A DNA stretch of 64,000 nucleotides from Alphaproteobacteria bacterium. Lineage in GTDB: Bacteria; Pseudomonadota; Alphaproteobacteria; Caulobacterales; Parvularculaceae. Below, one piece after another: positions 7,664 through 16,633 of this stretch. Position 1 is the stretch's first letter; each line of letters opens with the position of its first letter. The position numbers and the translations under genes were made by a program. The notes beneath the pieces were generated by a model. The model worked only from the letters and a program-made list of their open reading frames with translations, had not been told where the DNA came from and ran no database searches. The stretch covers positions 186,001 to 250,000 of the forward strand of contig WGLT01000009.1 in assembly GCA_016125425.1 (NCBI GenBank), written 5' to 3'.

Positions 7664-9639
7664 AACTCGCCCTTCACAAACGCCGCGTTTTCCTGAATGA
7701 ACTGGAAGCGCGCTTCGGGTTTTTTGCCCATCAGGCGCTCGACGAGATCGGTTGAGAACTCGATGCGGTCTTCGGGGATGACGACGCGGGCGAGCGCGCG
7801 CGTCTCGGGATTCATCGTCGTCTCCTTAAGCTGGGCCGGCATCATCTCGCCGAGGCCCTTGAAGCGGCCGACCTCGACCTTCTGGTTCGGCTTGAATTCC
7901 GACTTCATCAGCCTGTCGCGCTCTTCATCGTTCATCGCATAGACGGACTTGCTTCCCGAGGTCAGGCGATAGAGCGGCGGCTGTGCGAGATAAAGCCGGC
8001 CCGCGTCGATCAGCGGCCGCATCTGTTCGTGGAAAAACGTGATGAGCAGGGCGGCGATATGCGCGCCGTCGACATCGGCGTCGGTCATGATGATGATTTT
8101 TTCGTAGCGCAGGTCCTCAATGTCGAATTTCGGCCCGAGCCCGACGCCGAGCGCCTGCGCGATGTCGGCGATCTCCTGGTTCTGGCTGATCTTGTCGCGC
8201 CCGGCGCTCGCGACATTGAGGATTTTGCCGCGCAAGGGAAGGATCGCCTGCGTCGCGCGGTTCCTCGCCTGTTTGGCGGACCCGCCCGCCGAATCGCCCT
8301 CGACGAGGAAAATCTCCGTGCCCGTCCTTTCCTTTTGCGTGCAGTCGGCGAGCTTGCCGGGAAGGCGCAGCTTGCGCGTCGCGGCGGCGCGGCTGACCTC
8401 CTTTTCGCGCCGGCGGCGCTGGCGCTCGTCGGCGCGTTCGATCACCCAGGACAAAAGCTGGTCGGCCTGTTTCGGATGGCTCGCGAGCCAGTGGTCGAAG
8501 GCGGGGCGCACGGCGGCCTCGACAAGGCGCTGGGCTTCGGCCGTGGCGAGCTTGTCTTTCGTCTGGCCCTGGAATTCCGGATTGCGGATGAAGACGGACA
8601 GAAGGGCGCCGGCCGTCGTCATAACGTCCTCGGGCGTGACGTTTCCCGCCTTCTTGTTGCCGGCGAGATCGGCGTAGCCTTTAAGGCCTTTCGACAGCGC
8701 GGCCCTGAGCCCGGCCTCATGCGTGCCGCCTTCGGGCGTCGGAATGGTGTTGCAATAAGAGTGCGTGAAGCCGTCCGCCTCGCCGAAGCCCGCCGCGCCC
8801 CAGACGACGGCCCATTCGACCGCCTGGCCGTCCTCCTTGCGCTCGATCCGGCCCGCGAACATGTCGTCGACGACGAGCGGGCGCTTTTCGGCGAGCGAGG
8901 CGAGATAGTCCCGGAGCCCCGCCTCGAAATGGAAGACGGCTTCGGCGGGCGTGTCGTCCTTGATGAGAGCGGGGGCGCATTTCCAGCGGATCTCGACGCC
9001 GCCGAAAAGATACGCCTTCGAGCGCGTCATCCGGAACAGGCGCGCAGGGCGCCATTGCGCCTTTCCGAAAATCTCCGGGTCCGGATGAAACATGATGGAT
9101 GTGCCGCGCCGGTTCGGCGTCTCGCCCATCTTTTCGAGCTTTGTCCTCGGCTTGCCGCGCGAATAGGACTGGCTCCAGACCGTGCGGCTGCGCGCGACCT
9201 CGACAATGAGATCGTCGGAGAGGGCGTTGACCACCGAAACGCCGACGCCGTGCAGGCCGCCCGAAGTCTGATAGGCCTTGCCCTCGAACTTCCCGCCCGA
9301 ATGCAGCGTTGTCATGATGACTTCGAGCGCCGACTTGTCCTTGAACTTCGGGTGCTTGTCGATCGGAATGCCGCGGCCGTTGTCGACGACCGTCAGATAG
9401 CCGTCTTCATGCAGTTCGACCTCGATGCGGCTGGCGTGTCCGGCGACCGCCTCGTCCATGGCGTTGTCGAGAACCTCGGCGAAAAGGTGGTGCATCGCCT
9501 TTTCGTCGGTTCCGCCGATATACATGCCCGGCCGCTTGCGGACGGGTTCGAGGCCTTCGAGAACCTCAATGTCTTTCGCCGTGTAATCGCCGCTGTCGAA
9601 GAGGTCGCCGGAGCGGGCGGCGCTCGCGCGTTTCGCCAT
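7654..9639 (-). CDS. parE: DNA topoisomerase IV subunit B
   Basis: ATPase subunit of topoisomerase IV, which decatenates daughter chromosomes with ParC. 661 residues. The GHKL ATPase is at the N-terminus: EVLDNAMDEA (about 55-64), VDNGRGIPID (85-94) and the lid TSGGLHGVGVSVVNA (125-139). The Toprim domain has FLVEGDSAGGSAKQARNR and the metal-binding TDADVDGAHI (about 519-528). The insert and C-terminus are of ParE rather than GyrB type: the protein is shorter than GyrB and lacks the roughly 160-residue enterobacterial GyrB insertion. It is codirectional with the crotonase gene upstream (58 bp gap). No parC is in the window. Confidence 0.95.
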   Translation of the reverse strand: MAKRASAARSGDLFDSGDYTAKDIEVLEGLEPVRKRPGMYIGGTDEKAMHHLFAEVLDNAMDEAVAGHASRIEVELHEDGYLTVVDNGRGIPIDKHPKFKDKSALEVIMTTLHSGGKFEGKAYQTSGGLHGVGVSVVNALSDDLIVEVARSRTVWSQSYSRGKPRTKLEKMGETPNRRGTSIMFHPDPEIFGKAQWRPARLFRMTRSKAYLFGGVEIRWKCAPALIKDDTPAEAVFHFEAGLRDYLASLAEKRPLVVDDMFAGRIERKEDGQAVEWAVVWGAAGFGEADGFTHSYCNTIPTPEGGTHEAGLRAALSKGLKGYADLAGNKKAGNVTPEDVMTTAGALLSVFIRNPEFQGQTKDKLATAEAQRLVEAAVRPAFDHWLASHPKQADQLLSWVIERADERQRRRREKEVSRAAATRKLRLPGKLADCTQKERTGTEIFLVEGDSAGGSAKQARNRATQAILPLRGKILNVASAGRDKISQNQEIADIAQALGVGLGPKFDIEDLRYEKIIIMTDADVDGAHIAALLITFFHEQMRPLIDAGRLYLAQPPLYRLTSGSKSVYAMNDEERDRLMKSEFKPNQKVEVGRFKGLGEMMPAQLKETTMNPETRALARVVIPEDRIEFSTDLVERLMGKKPEARFQFIQENAAFVKGELDI

Positions 9640-9697
9640 GAACTCTCACTCGTCTGTTCGGGAGTAGCCCGCTATTTAGACAGCGAGTCGGGCCTTG

Positions 9698-10465
9698 TCA
9701 CGCGATGGGCTCGCCGCCGCGGCCCGCGCCCTTCGCGAAGGCCTCGGCGCCGGCCAGCGTTTCGCCCGATTGCAGCGTCTTCAGGCCGAGCGCGAATTCG
9801 GCCGCGAGCGCGTCCTTCTCCGGCAGCGACCATTGCGCGAGCGCCGAAGCGCGATCGTTTCTCATGCAGCTTTGCGGCAGGGCGGCGAGCGATTTTGCGA
9901 GCGCGATCGCCGCGCCGAGGGCCTCGCCGGTCTCGACGAGACGGTTGGCGAGGCCCCATTGAAACGCCTCTTCGGCCGGCGCGCTGCGGCCGGTCAGAAT
10001 CAAGTCCATCGCGCGGGAGTGGCCGATGAGGCGCGGCAGGCGCACCGTTCCGCCGTCGATCAGCGGCGCGCCGAAGCGCCGGCAGTAGACGCCGAATGTC
10101 GCGCCGCGCGCGGCGACGCGCATGTCGCACCAGAGCGCAAGTTCGAGCCCGCCCGCGACCGCAAAACCCTCGATCGCGGCGATGACGGGTTTTGAAAGCG
10201 TCATGCGCGTCGGTCCCATCGGTCCGTCGCCCTGTGCGTTGATGCGATTGCCCTTGCCTTCCGCAACCGCCTTCAGATCGGCGCCGGCGCAGAAATTTCC
10301 GCCCGCCCCGGCGAGAACGGCGACGCAGAGCGCATCGTCCTTGTCAAACTTGCGAAACGCTTCGGCGAGCGCGTCCGCGGTGTCGCGGTCGACGGCGTTG
10401 CGCCGCTCGGGACGGTTGATCGTTACGATGAATACGGCGCCGTCTGTTTGCGTGAGAACGGTCAT
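9698..10465 (-). CDS. Crotonase/enoyl-CoA hydratase family protein with a non-canonical active site
   Basis: 255 residues with the crotonase fold. The oxyanion-hole and CoA-binding stretches are clear: NFCAGADLKAV (about 57-67) and GFAVAGGLELALWCD (100-114). Of the two catalytic glutamates of true enoyl-CoA hydratases, the first is kept (Glu108). The second, expected in the following QPE-type segment, falls in GVYCRRFGAPLIDGGT, where there is Cys/Arg instead of Glu; Asp137 lies nearby. The protein may therefore not be a simple hydratase and could act on another acyl-CoA. The ATG at 10465 starts MTVLTQTDGAVFIVTINRPERRNA, a normal family N-terminus. It lies just upstream of parE on the same strand. 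Confidence 0.88.
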   Translation of the reverse strand: MTVLTQTDGAVFIVTINRPERRNAVDRDTADALAEAFRKFDKDDALCVAVLAGAGGNFCAGADLKAVAEGKGNRINAQGDGPMGPTRMTLSKPVIAAIEGFAVAGGLELALWCDMRVAARGATFGVYCRRFGAPLIDGGTVRLPRLIGHSRAMDLILTGRSAPAEEAFQWGLANRLVETGEALGAAIALAKSLAALPQSCMRNDRASALAQWSLPEKDALAAEFALGLKTLQSGETLAGAEAFAKGAGRGGEPIA

Positions 10466-10710
10466 GCAACGAGAGTGCCGCGGCTTTTACAAGCGCGCAA
10501 GCGCGCCCGCGCGTCGCGCTGGCTCCGGCGACTGGCGTATCGCCGCCATTGGCGACGCAGGACGCCTGGCCAATGGGCTTTTGCAGCCATAAAGGCTGCA
10601 TGGAAACCGGCGCCGCAGCCGCGTTGCGCCGGCGGGCGCTCGCCGAAACGACTTTCCGGGACCGGCAAATCCCGTCATTGTCGGCGCGTTGCACTGAAGG
10701 ATCCCGAACC

Positions 10711-11412
10711 ATGAATCCGCCGACCAGCCACGCCGAACATCATATGAGCCATCGCACGGGCTGGCTGCGCGCGGCGGTGCTCGGCGCCAATGACGGCATC
10801 GTCTCGACCGCGAGCCTCATCGTCGGCGTTGCGGCGGCCGCCGTCGACAAGGGCGATATTCTGCTTGCGGGCGTCGCCGCGCTCGTGGCGGGCGCCGGTT
10901 CGATGGCGGCGGGCGAATATGTCTCCGTCAGTTCGCAGGCGGACACCGAGCGCGCCGACATTGAAACCGAAAAGAGGGCGCTGAGGGATTATCCGAAGGC
11001 GGAGCTTCGAGAACTCGCCGATATCTATGTGGAGCGCGGGCTTGAAAGAGACCTCGCGGTCAAGGTCGCCGAACAGCTCATGGCGCATGACGCCCTCGAG
11101 GCGCATAAGCGGGACGAACTCGGCATCACTTCGATCGCGGAGGCGAGGCCTTTGCAGGCGGCCGGCGCTTCGGCTCTTTCATTTTCGATCGGCGCGGCGC
11201 TTCCCGTGATCGCCGCGGCGCTATCGCCCGCATCCTCGTCCGCTTTCGTCGTGTCGGCCGCCTCGCTCGTCGCGCTTGCGGGGCTCGGCGCGCTTTCAGC
11301 CACGGCCGGCGGCGCCCGCAAAAGAAAGGCGGTGGTTCGCATCGTCTTCTGGGGCGCGATCGCCATGGCGGCGACCGCCGGCGTCGGCAAGTTGGCGGGC
11401 GCGGCTGTTTGA
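10711..11412 (+). CDS. VIT1/CCC1-family metal transporter
   Basis: 233 residues from the ATG at 10711, which has GAAGG ten bases upstream; an in-frame ATG at 10744 is a second possibility. The family signature is at the N-terminus: LRAAVLGANDGIVSTASLIVGVAAA, the first membrane segment with the conserved Asn-Asp-Gly, followed by a second segment ending GSMAAGEYVSVSSQ. A charged cytoplasmic stretch (about residues 75-145, ERADIETEKRAL...) is the metal-binding domain of VIT proteins. Three more hydrophobic segments complete the five-helix membrane core. Relatives move Fe2+ and/or Mn2+ out of the cytoplasm or into vacuoles; the metal here is not known. It stands alone, 245 bp after the divergent crotonase start; that gap holds two short hairpins but no recognised riboswitch. 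Confidence 0.9.
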   Translation: MNPPTSHAEHHMSHRTGWLRAAVLGANDGIVSTASLIVGVAAAAVDKGDILLAGVAALVAGAGSMAAGEYVSVSSQADTERADIETEKRALRDYPKAELRELADIYVERGLERDLAVKVAEQLMAHDALEAHKRDELGITSIAEARPLQAAGASALSFSIGAALPVIAAALSPASSSAFVVSAASLVALAGLGALSATAGGARKRKAVVRIVFWGAIAMAATAGVGKLAGAAV

Positions 11413-11486
11413 AAACGGTTGCCGGACCAGCAGCGCAAACCCTTCCACGATGAGGTCGCCAAACGCGCCGAGCCCCGCAAGCGCGA

Positions 11487-12131
11487 CTAGCGCCGGGCGT
11501 AGATTTTCATGAAGGCGTCGACGGAAGCGGCGATTCTCGCCTTGCCGAGCAATTCGTCCCGCGCCGTTTCAATTCCGAGAAGAGCGCCGATATGCTCAAC
11601 GCCTTTGACGAGTCCGAGGAACTGCGAGGATGCGAGGTCGGGATCGGGCACGTCGAGGGCGCCGCCCGCGCTTTCCTTTGCGATATAGTCGGCGAGGCGA
11701 TCGTGCACGTAATTGGCGCCCGCCTCGAAATAGCGTTCGGCGAGTTTCGGAAACTGTCCCGCTTGCGCGATCATCAGGCGCAGCATCTTGATGCGCTGCG
11801 GTTCGGAAATGATGCGCCGATATTGCTCGGCGAAGGCGGTCAGCGTTTCGCGCGGCTTTCCCGCCGGCGCGGCGGCGAGGACCGCAAGCAATTCTTCAGC
11901 GACGGCGCGCACCGTCGCTGCGAACAAATCTTCCTTGGAGGCGTATCGCGCATAGACGGTCTGTTTGACGACGCCCGCGCGCTCGGCGATTTCGTCAATG
12001 CTGACCCCGTAGCCCTTTTCAAGGAAAAGCGCGCGCGCCGCATCGAAAATCGCCTGATCTTTCGCCGGATCGGGCTTGCGCCCGCGACCGGCGTGCTCCT
12101 CGCCTTCAAGGTCGCTCGAGGCTGTCATCAT
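11487..12131 (-). CDS. TetR/AcrR-family transcriptional regulator of the efflux operon
   Basis: 214 residues. The N-terminal HTH is typical: AIFDAARALFLEKGYGVSIDEIAERAGVVKQTVYARYASKEDLF (about residues 28-71). The C-terminal half is an all-helical ligand-binding domain of the AefR-like type (YRRIISEPQRIKMLRLMI...). The start overlaps the emrB stop by ATGA (12128-12131); a second ATG immediately follows. As the last gene of emrA-emrB-tetR it probably autoregulates the operon by binding the inverted repeat at 14858-14892, an inference from position. Confidence 0.92.
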   Translation of the reverse strand: MMTASSDLEGEEHAGRGRKPDPAKDQAIFDAARALFLEKGYGVSIDEIAERAGVVKQTVYARYASKEDLFAATVRAVAEELLAVLAAAPAGKPRETLTAFAEQYRRIISEPQRIKMLRLMIAQAGQFPKLAERYFEAGANYVHDRLADYIAKESAGGALDVPDPDLASSQFLGLVKGVEHIGALLGIETARDELLGKARIAASVDAFMKIYARR

Positions 12132-13744
12132 TCGCCTCCCGCGGCTTGCGACTGCGCGGCGCGTTCCGGAGATTTCACGAAAAACAGGATAGCCGCCGTC
12201 GCAATGCTGATCCAGAAAATGACATGCATGACATCGGCGTAGGCGAGCACCGCGGCCTGGCGATGCACGATCGCGCCCATCATTTTCATCGACGCCCCGG
12301 CCGGATCGGCCGCGCCGGCCGCCGCAAAGGCGCCGGCCATGTCGTTCAGCCGCTCAGTCACGAGCGCGCTCGCCGGATTGAGATGATCGAACAGAATTCG
12401 CGCGTGGAAATCCGTGCGGTCGGAAAGCATGGTGTTGATGAACGCCAGCCCGAGCGCGCCGCCGAGATTGCGCGTCAGGTTATAGAGCGCCGCGGCGTTT
12501 TTCACCTGCGCGGGCGGCAACGTGCCGAGACTGATGACATTCAGCGGCGCCATGGCGAGCATGATGCCGGCGCCGCGCGCGACCTGCGGCCAGAAAAGCT
12601 GCCAGAAACCCCAGTCCGCCGTGAGTTTGGAGAGCGCGTAGGTGCTCAAGGCGACCAGCACGAATCCGAATGAAGCGACGATGCGCGGATCGAAAGTCCG
12701 CGAGGTGTAACCGGACACGGGCGCGGCGATGAACATGGCGACGCCGGTGATCGAGAGAGTCTCGCCGATCTGCATGGCGTCGAGGCCGCGAATGCGGGCG
12801 AGGAACAGCGGGAGAATGAAGATGAGGCCGTAAAGGGCCATGCCCATCGTCATCGAAGCGACGCTGCCGAGCGTGAAATTGCGGTCTGAATAGGCCTTGA
12901 GATCGACGAGCGGATTCTTCGAGGTCAGCGAACGCCAGGCGAACGCCACAAGACAGACAGCCGAAACTACGGTGAAAATCGAAATCGTCCGATCATCGAA
13001 CCAGTCGTCGCTCGGACCTTCCTCAAGAACATATTGAACAAGACCGAGACCGACCGCCATGAATGCGAAGGCGGGAAAATCGAGCCGGCGCAACAGGGAC
13101 AGATCCGGTTCGTCGAAATGGCCGTAGAGCCAGATGATCGCGACGACGATGATCCCTGGCGGCACATTGATCAGAAACAGCCAGTGCCAGGAGTAATTAT
13201 CCGATATCCAGCCGCCGAGAGTCGGCCCGATCGTCGGGGCGAGCGTGACGATAAGGCCGATCGCGGCTGAAATTGGCCCTTGCTGATTGCGCGGAAAGGC
13301 CGTGAACGCCAGCGCGAACACGGCCGGCATGGTCGCGCCGCCGATAAAGCCCTGCAATGCGCGCATGACCGTCAGCATCGGAAGGTTGACCGAAAGCGCG
13401 CAGCCGAGGCTGGCGAGGGTGAACCCGCCGACGGAAAGGCAATAGACCACGCGCGTGGAGAGCGCGCGGCTGAGATATCCCGTCGCCGGAATCATGATCA
13501 CCGCGGCGATGAGATAGGCTGTCTGCACCCAGCTTATTTCATCCGGACCGGCCGCCAGCGCCGCCTGCATTTGCGGCAGGGAGGCGGCGACGATCTGGAT
13601 GTCGAGCACCGCCATGAACATCCCGACCACCATCACGGCGAACAGGATGACCTTCCTGCGGTCGATCGTTTCGGGGCGGGCGTCCGGCGCCGCCGGCTGC
13701 GCCCCGCGCGGCGGAAGTTCGATATCGGCGGTCGTCGCCGTCAC
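12128..13744 (-). CDS. emrB: DHA2-family MFS drug efflux pump (EmrB type)
   Basis: 538 residues, 14 predicted membrane segments. Inner-membrane proton/drug antiporter of the EmrB/QacA class. Visible motifs are the first helix VMVVGMFMAVLDIQIVAASLPQ with its conserved Asp, GxLaxrxGxR-like GYLSRALSTR after helix 2, and the motif-C-like helix AAIGLIVTLAPTIGPTLGGWI that is diagnostic for antiporters. Its start overlaps the emrA stop by ATGA. With EmrA and an outer-membrane channel (not in the window) it would form a tripartite pump. The substrate is unknown. Confidence 0.93.
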   Translation of the reverse strand: MTATTADIELPPRGAQPAAPDARPETIDRRKVILFAVMVVGMFMAVLDIQIVAASLPQMQAALAAGPDEISWVQTAYLIAAVIMIPATGYLSRALSTRVVYCLSVGGFTLASLGCALSVNLPMLTVMRALQGFIGGATMPAVFALAFTAFPRNQQGPISAAIGLIVTLAPTIGPTLGGWISDNYSWHWLFLINVPPGIIVVAIIWLYGHFDEPDLSLLRRLDFPAFAFMAVGLGLVQYVLEEGPSDDWFDDRTISIFTVVSAVCLVAFAWRSLTSKNPLVDLKAYSDRNFTLGSVASMTMGMALYGLIFILPLFLARIRGLDAMQIGETLSITGVAMFIAAPVSGYTSRTFDPRIVASFGFVLVALSTYALSKLTADWGFWQLFWPQVARGAGIMLAMAPLNVISLGTLPPAQVKNAAALYNLTRNLGGALGLAFINTMLSDRTDFHARILFDHLNPASALVTERLNDMAGAFAAAGAADPAGASMKMMGAIVHRQAAVLAYADVMHVIFWISIATAAILFFVKSPERAAQSQAAGGE

Positions 13745-14832
13745 GGCTTGTTCGCCAGCGCGACCGCTTCGTCTTCGGCGCGCGGCGCGAAAATGGCGGC
13801 TTCTTTCGTCGGCGCGGTGCGGGTGTCGACCGCCGCTGTCACCGACAGGCCGGGCAACAGCGCCACATCGGGCGGCGCCTTCACGATGCGGATCTTGACC
13901 GGAAGACGCTGGACGATCTTGGTGAAATTGCCGGTCGCGTTTTCCGGCGGCAGCAGGCTGAATTCCGATCCGCTCGCCGGCGAGAGGCTGTCGATGACGC
14001 CGACGACTTCCGCATGCGGATAAGCGTCGACGTCAAGCCGCACTTTTTCGCCGACGCGAAACCGCCTGACCTGCGTCTCCTTGAAATTGGCGACGACATA
14101 GGTCTCGCGCACGGGCACGAGCGACATCAGCTGGCGGCCCGTGGCGGCGTATTCGCCGGCGCGAATTTTGACATTGCCGACGACGCCGTCCTTCGGCGCG
14201 CGTATGACGGTGTTTTCGAGATCGATTTCGGCGAGATTGAGCGAGGCTTCCGCGGCGGCGAGCGCGGCCCCGGCTTCGCCGCGCTGCGCGGCGAGAACCG
14301 CGCCGGCGGCTTTCGCGGCGTCGAGCGCGGCTTTGGCGCTTTCGACGCGCGCTTTGGCCGCCTGCAGCGCGTTGACGCGCTGGTCGAGGCTTTGCTTCGA
14401 GGCGAAATCCTGTTTCGAAAGAGCGGCCGTTCGATCATATTCGGCCTGACGCAAATTCAGGTCCGCGATCGCGCTCGCGACATTGGCTTTCGCGTCCGCG
14501 ATCTTCGCGTCGTTCAGCGATATCTGTTTTTCGATCGTCTCAATCGCGGCCTGTTTGGCGTCGCGATCGGCCTCGGCCTGGCGAAGGCGCGCCTCATAGT
14601 CATTGCGCTCGATATGCGCCAGCGGGTCGCCCGCCTTGACCTCGGCGTTGTCCGCGACGTCAAGTTCGGCGATGCGGCCGGGCGTCTTGGCGGAGATGAC
14701 AATGGTGTCGGCTTGCAGATAGGCGTCGTCCGTCTTCTGGATGAAACGGCCATAGACCGTCCATTGAACGGCGAAGACGAGCGCGCCGAGGAGCGTGGCG
14801 CCGACAATCCCGATGAGCAGAGAGCGATTCAT
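13741..14832 (-). CDS. emrA: EmrA/HlyD-family periplasmic adaptor
   Basis: 363 residues. One N-terminal membrane anchor (LLIGIVGATLLGALVFAVQW, about residues 5-24), then split lipoyl/beta-barrel halves around a long alpha-hairpin (about residues 85-215, alanine-rich heptads such as AALDAAKAAGAVLAAQRGEA). The lipoyl motif is DTIVISAKTPGRIAELDV at the front and VIRAPKDGVVGNVKIRAGEY at the back; the C-terminal barrel has YVVANFKETQVRRFRVGEKV, typical of EmrA. It bridges EmrB to an outer-membrane factor. First gene of the operon; the ribosome binding site is weak. The putative TetR operator starts 26 bp upstream of its ATG. Confidence 0.93.
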   Translation of the reverse strand: MNRSLLIGIVGATLLGALVFAVQWTVYGRFIQKTDDAYLQADTIVISAKTPGRIAELDVADNAEVKAGDPLAHIERNDYEARLRQAEADRDAKQAAIETIEKQISLNDAKIADAKANVASAIADLNLRQAEYDRTAALSKQDFASKQSLDQRVNALQAAKARVESAKAALDAAKAAGAVLAAQRGEAGAALAAAEASLNLAEIDLENTVIRAPKDGVVGNVKIRAGEYAATGRQLMSLVPVRETYVVANFKETQVRRFRVGEKVRLDVDAYPHAEVVGVIDSLSPASGSEFSLLPPENATGNFTKIVQRLPVKIRIVKAPPDVALLPGLSVTAAVDTRTAPTKEAAIFAPRAEDEAVALANKP

Positions 14833-14857
14833 AAACCCGACTTTGCGGCCCGCGCCG

Positions 14858-14892
14858 CTATTTTCATACTAGACCGTTGAGTATGAAAATAG
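14858..14892. promoter_or_regulatory. Inverted repeat, likely TetR-type operator of emrAB-tetR
   Basis: Perfect 13-bp arms CTATTTTCATACT (14858-14870) and AGTATGAAAATAG (14880-14892) separated by 9 bp (AGACCGTTG). The site is 26-60 bp upstream of the emrA ATG, where it would cover a promoter. Size and symmetry suit a TetR dimer or pair of dimers, and a TetR gene is in the operon. It also faces the metB leader, 160 bp away. Confidence 0.75.
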
Positions 14893-15053
14893 GGTTTCCG
14901 CGTTGCGGCGCAATAGGATTCCGCGGCGAGGGCCGACACGCTTTCGCGAGCGGGCGTTCCGGGCCTGCCCGAGCGATAAACGGGTGCGGGAAGGGCGTTC
15001 CGGGGCCGATTATCCTGCTTGACTGGCCCGCCCTCCGCCGATAATGCTGCGCT

Positions 15054-15200
15054 TGCTCATCGAGACCGGCTGAGGGACAGGCCCAGCGACGCCGGGGCAA
15101 CCAATCGGGGCGGAAGGACTTCCTTCCCGCTTCCCGGGAAAGGTGCCAACTCCTGCGGTGGCGGAAGGCGCAAGCCCGAAGCCGGCCGAGAGATGAGGAG
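15054..15200 (+). ncRNA. SAM-I (S-box) riboswitch upstream of metB
   Basis: The leader matches the S-box consensus in order: P1 5' strand GCTCATCGAGA; the core GAGGGACAGGCCC; the GGGGCAACC segment; a variable P3 hairpin; the AAGGTGCCAACTCCTGC block (15140-15156), equivalent to AAGGTGCTAATTCC; and the closing GAGAGATGAGGAGG, in which ATGAG pairs with CTCAT of P1. It binds S-adenosylmethionine and normally shuts off methionine genes when SAM is plentiful. About 95 bases separate it from the metB ATG. A GGCGG...CCGCC hairpin at about 15213-15234 could be part of the expression platform, but whether control is by termination or translation cannot be told. SAM-II is the class more often met in alphaproteobacteria. 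Confidence 0.88.
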
Positions 15201-15295
15201 GCGACAAGGCCGAGGGCGGCCGATGCGCCGCCGAAGTCCGGTTTTCCGCGAACGCTCGATGGGTTGTGGACCTTGGAGCGAAAGGAGAGCCGGAA

Positions 15296-16543
15296 ATGTC
15301 CCAACCCACGAATACGAACCAGAACGCCGCGCAAGCGGCCGACATTCTGCCGATCGGCGGCGAGGGCGCGCGCGTGCGCCGGCCCGCGCCCCGGACCATC
15401 GCGGTTTCGGCGGGCGTCAGGAAAGACCGCGCCTTCCGGGCGGTGATGCCGCCGCTCTATCTGTCGGCGACTTTCGCTTACGAGGAAGTCGGCCAAAAGC
15501 CCGCCTTCGACTATACGCGCACCAACAATCCGACGCGCGCGACGCTCGCCGAGGCGATTGCGGGCCTGGAGGGCGGAGCGGGAGCGGTCGTCGTCTCGTC
15601 CGGCATGGCTGCGGTCGATCTTGTTCTGCATCTTCTGTCTGCGGACGACCTCGTTGTCGCTCCGCATGACTGTTACGGCGGCACGCGCCGATTGCTGAAC
15701 GCGCGCGCCCGGCGCGGCGACCTCTATGTCGAATTCGTCGATTTCACCGATGAGGCGGCGTTCGACGCGGTATTGTCGAAGGGGCCGAAACTTGTGCTTG
15801 CTGAAACCCCTTCCAATCCGCTCTTGCGAATTACGGATCTCGAAAGCGTCGCCGCCAAGGCCCGTCGCGCCGGCGCATTGGTCGCGGTCGATAACACTTT
15901 CCTTTCGCCAGCATTGCAGCGGCCGCTCGAGCTCGGCGCCGATATCGTCATTCACTCGACGACGAAATATCTGAACGGCCATTCCGATGTTGTGGGCGGC
16001 GCCGTGGTCGCCAAAGATCCGAAATGCGTTGAGGAGCTTGCCTGGTGGGCGAACTGCATCGGCTCGACGGCGAGCCCGTTCGACTCCTGGCTGTCGTTGC
16101 GGGGCCTTCGCACGCTGCATCTTCGCGTCGCGGCCCAACAGGAGAACGCCGCGCTCGTCGCCGCTGCGCTCGTCGCCCACGACGCCGTGGAGCGGGTCTA
16201 TTATCCCGGACTTGAAACGCATCCGGGTCACGAGATCGCCGCACGCCAACAGAATGGGTTCGGCGCCATTCTCTCTTTCGAATTGAAGGGAGGCTATGAC
16301 GCGGCGAAGCGCTTCCTCGACTCGCTTGACCTGTTCTCGATCGCAGCGTCTGTGGGCGGCGTTGAAAGCCTCGCCTGTCAGCCGTGGTCGGTGACGCATG
16401 CGGGCATTCCCGAACAAGAACGTCGCGAGGCCGGGATCAGCGAGGGGCTCATCCGTTTGTCGCTCGGCGTTGAAGACCCGGAAGACATTCTCGACGACAT
16501 CGCGAGAGCGCTCGCCGCCGCCGAAAAGCGCGCCGCAGCCTAG
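15296..16543 (+). CDS. metB: Cystathionine gamma-synthase (PLP-dependent)
   Basis: 415 residues. Joins an activated homoserine ester with cysteine to give cystathionine in methionine synthesis. Of the Cys/Met-metabolism PLP family, the closest match I can recall is E. coli MetB: VAPHDCYGGTRRL, AVDNTFLSPALQ, ELAWWANCIGSTASPFDSW, RGLRTL and HPGHEIAARQQNGFGA. The PLP lysine is Lys224 in HSTTKYLNGHSD. The ATG at 15296 has AAAGGAGA eight bases upstream and is preferred over an in-frame start at 15266. It is controlled by the SAM riboswitch just upstream. O-succinyl- or O-acetylhomoserine sulfhydrylase (MetZ/MetY) activity is the main alternative. Confidence 0.9.
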   Translation: MSQPTNTNQNAAQAADILPIGGEGARVRRPAPRTIAVSAGVRKDRAFRAVMPPLYLSATFAYEEVGQKPAFDYTRTNNPTRATLAEAIAGLEGGAGAVVVSSGMAAVDLVLHLLSADDLVVAPHDCYGGTRRLLNARARRGDLYVEFVDFTDEAAFDAVLSKGPKLVLAETPSNPLLRITDLESVAAKARRAGALVAVDNTFLSPALQRPLELGADIVIHSTTKYLNGHSDVVGGAVVAKDPKCVEELAWWANCIGSTASPFDSWLSLRGLRTLHLRVAAQQENAALVAAALVAHDAVERVYYPGLETHPGHEIAARQQNGFGAILSFELKGGYDAAKRFLDSLDLFSIAASVGGVESLACQPWSVTHAGIPEQERREAGISEGLIRLSLGVEDPEDILDDIARALAAAEKRAAA

Positions 16544-16633
16544 CGGCGCGACAAGACGCGGCCGGCGCAGCGTCTGGCCTTCGGCGTCAAACTGGCTCAC
16601 CTTGCGGGGCGTAGCGGCGAAGGAGCACGAGGC

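Noticed and set aside
8029-10029. 666-codon open frame opposite parE and the crotonase
   Set aside because: Runs antisense across two well-supported genes and has the Arg/Ala/Gly-rich make-up of shadow frames.
10544-10600. Metal-sensing riboswitch before the VIT transporter
   Set aside because: Two short hairpins (CCATTGG/CCAATGG and TGCAGCC/GGCTGCA) are present, but none of the conserved loops of the Mn2+ or other metal riboswitches can be recognised.
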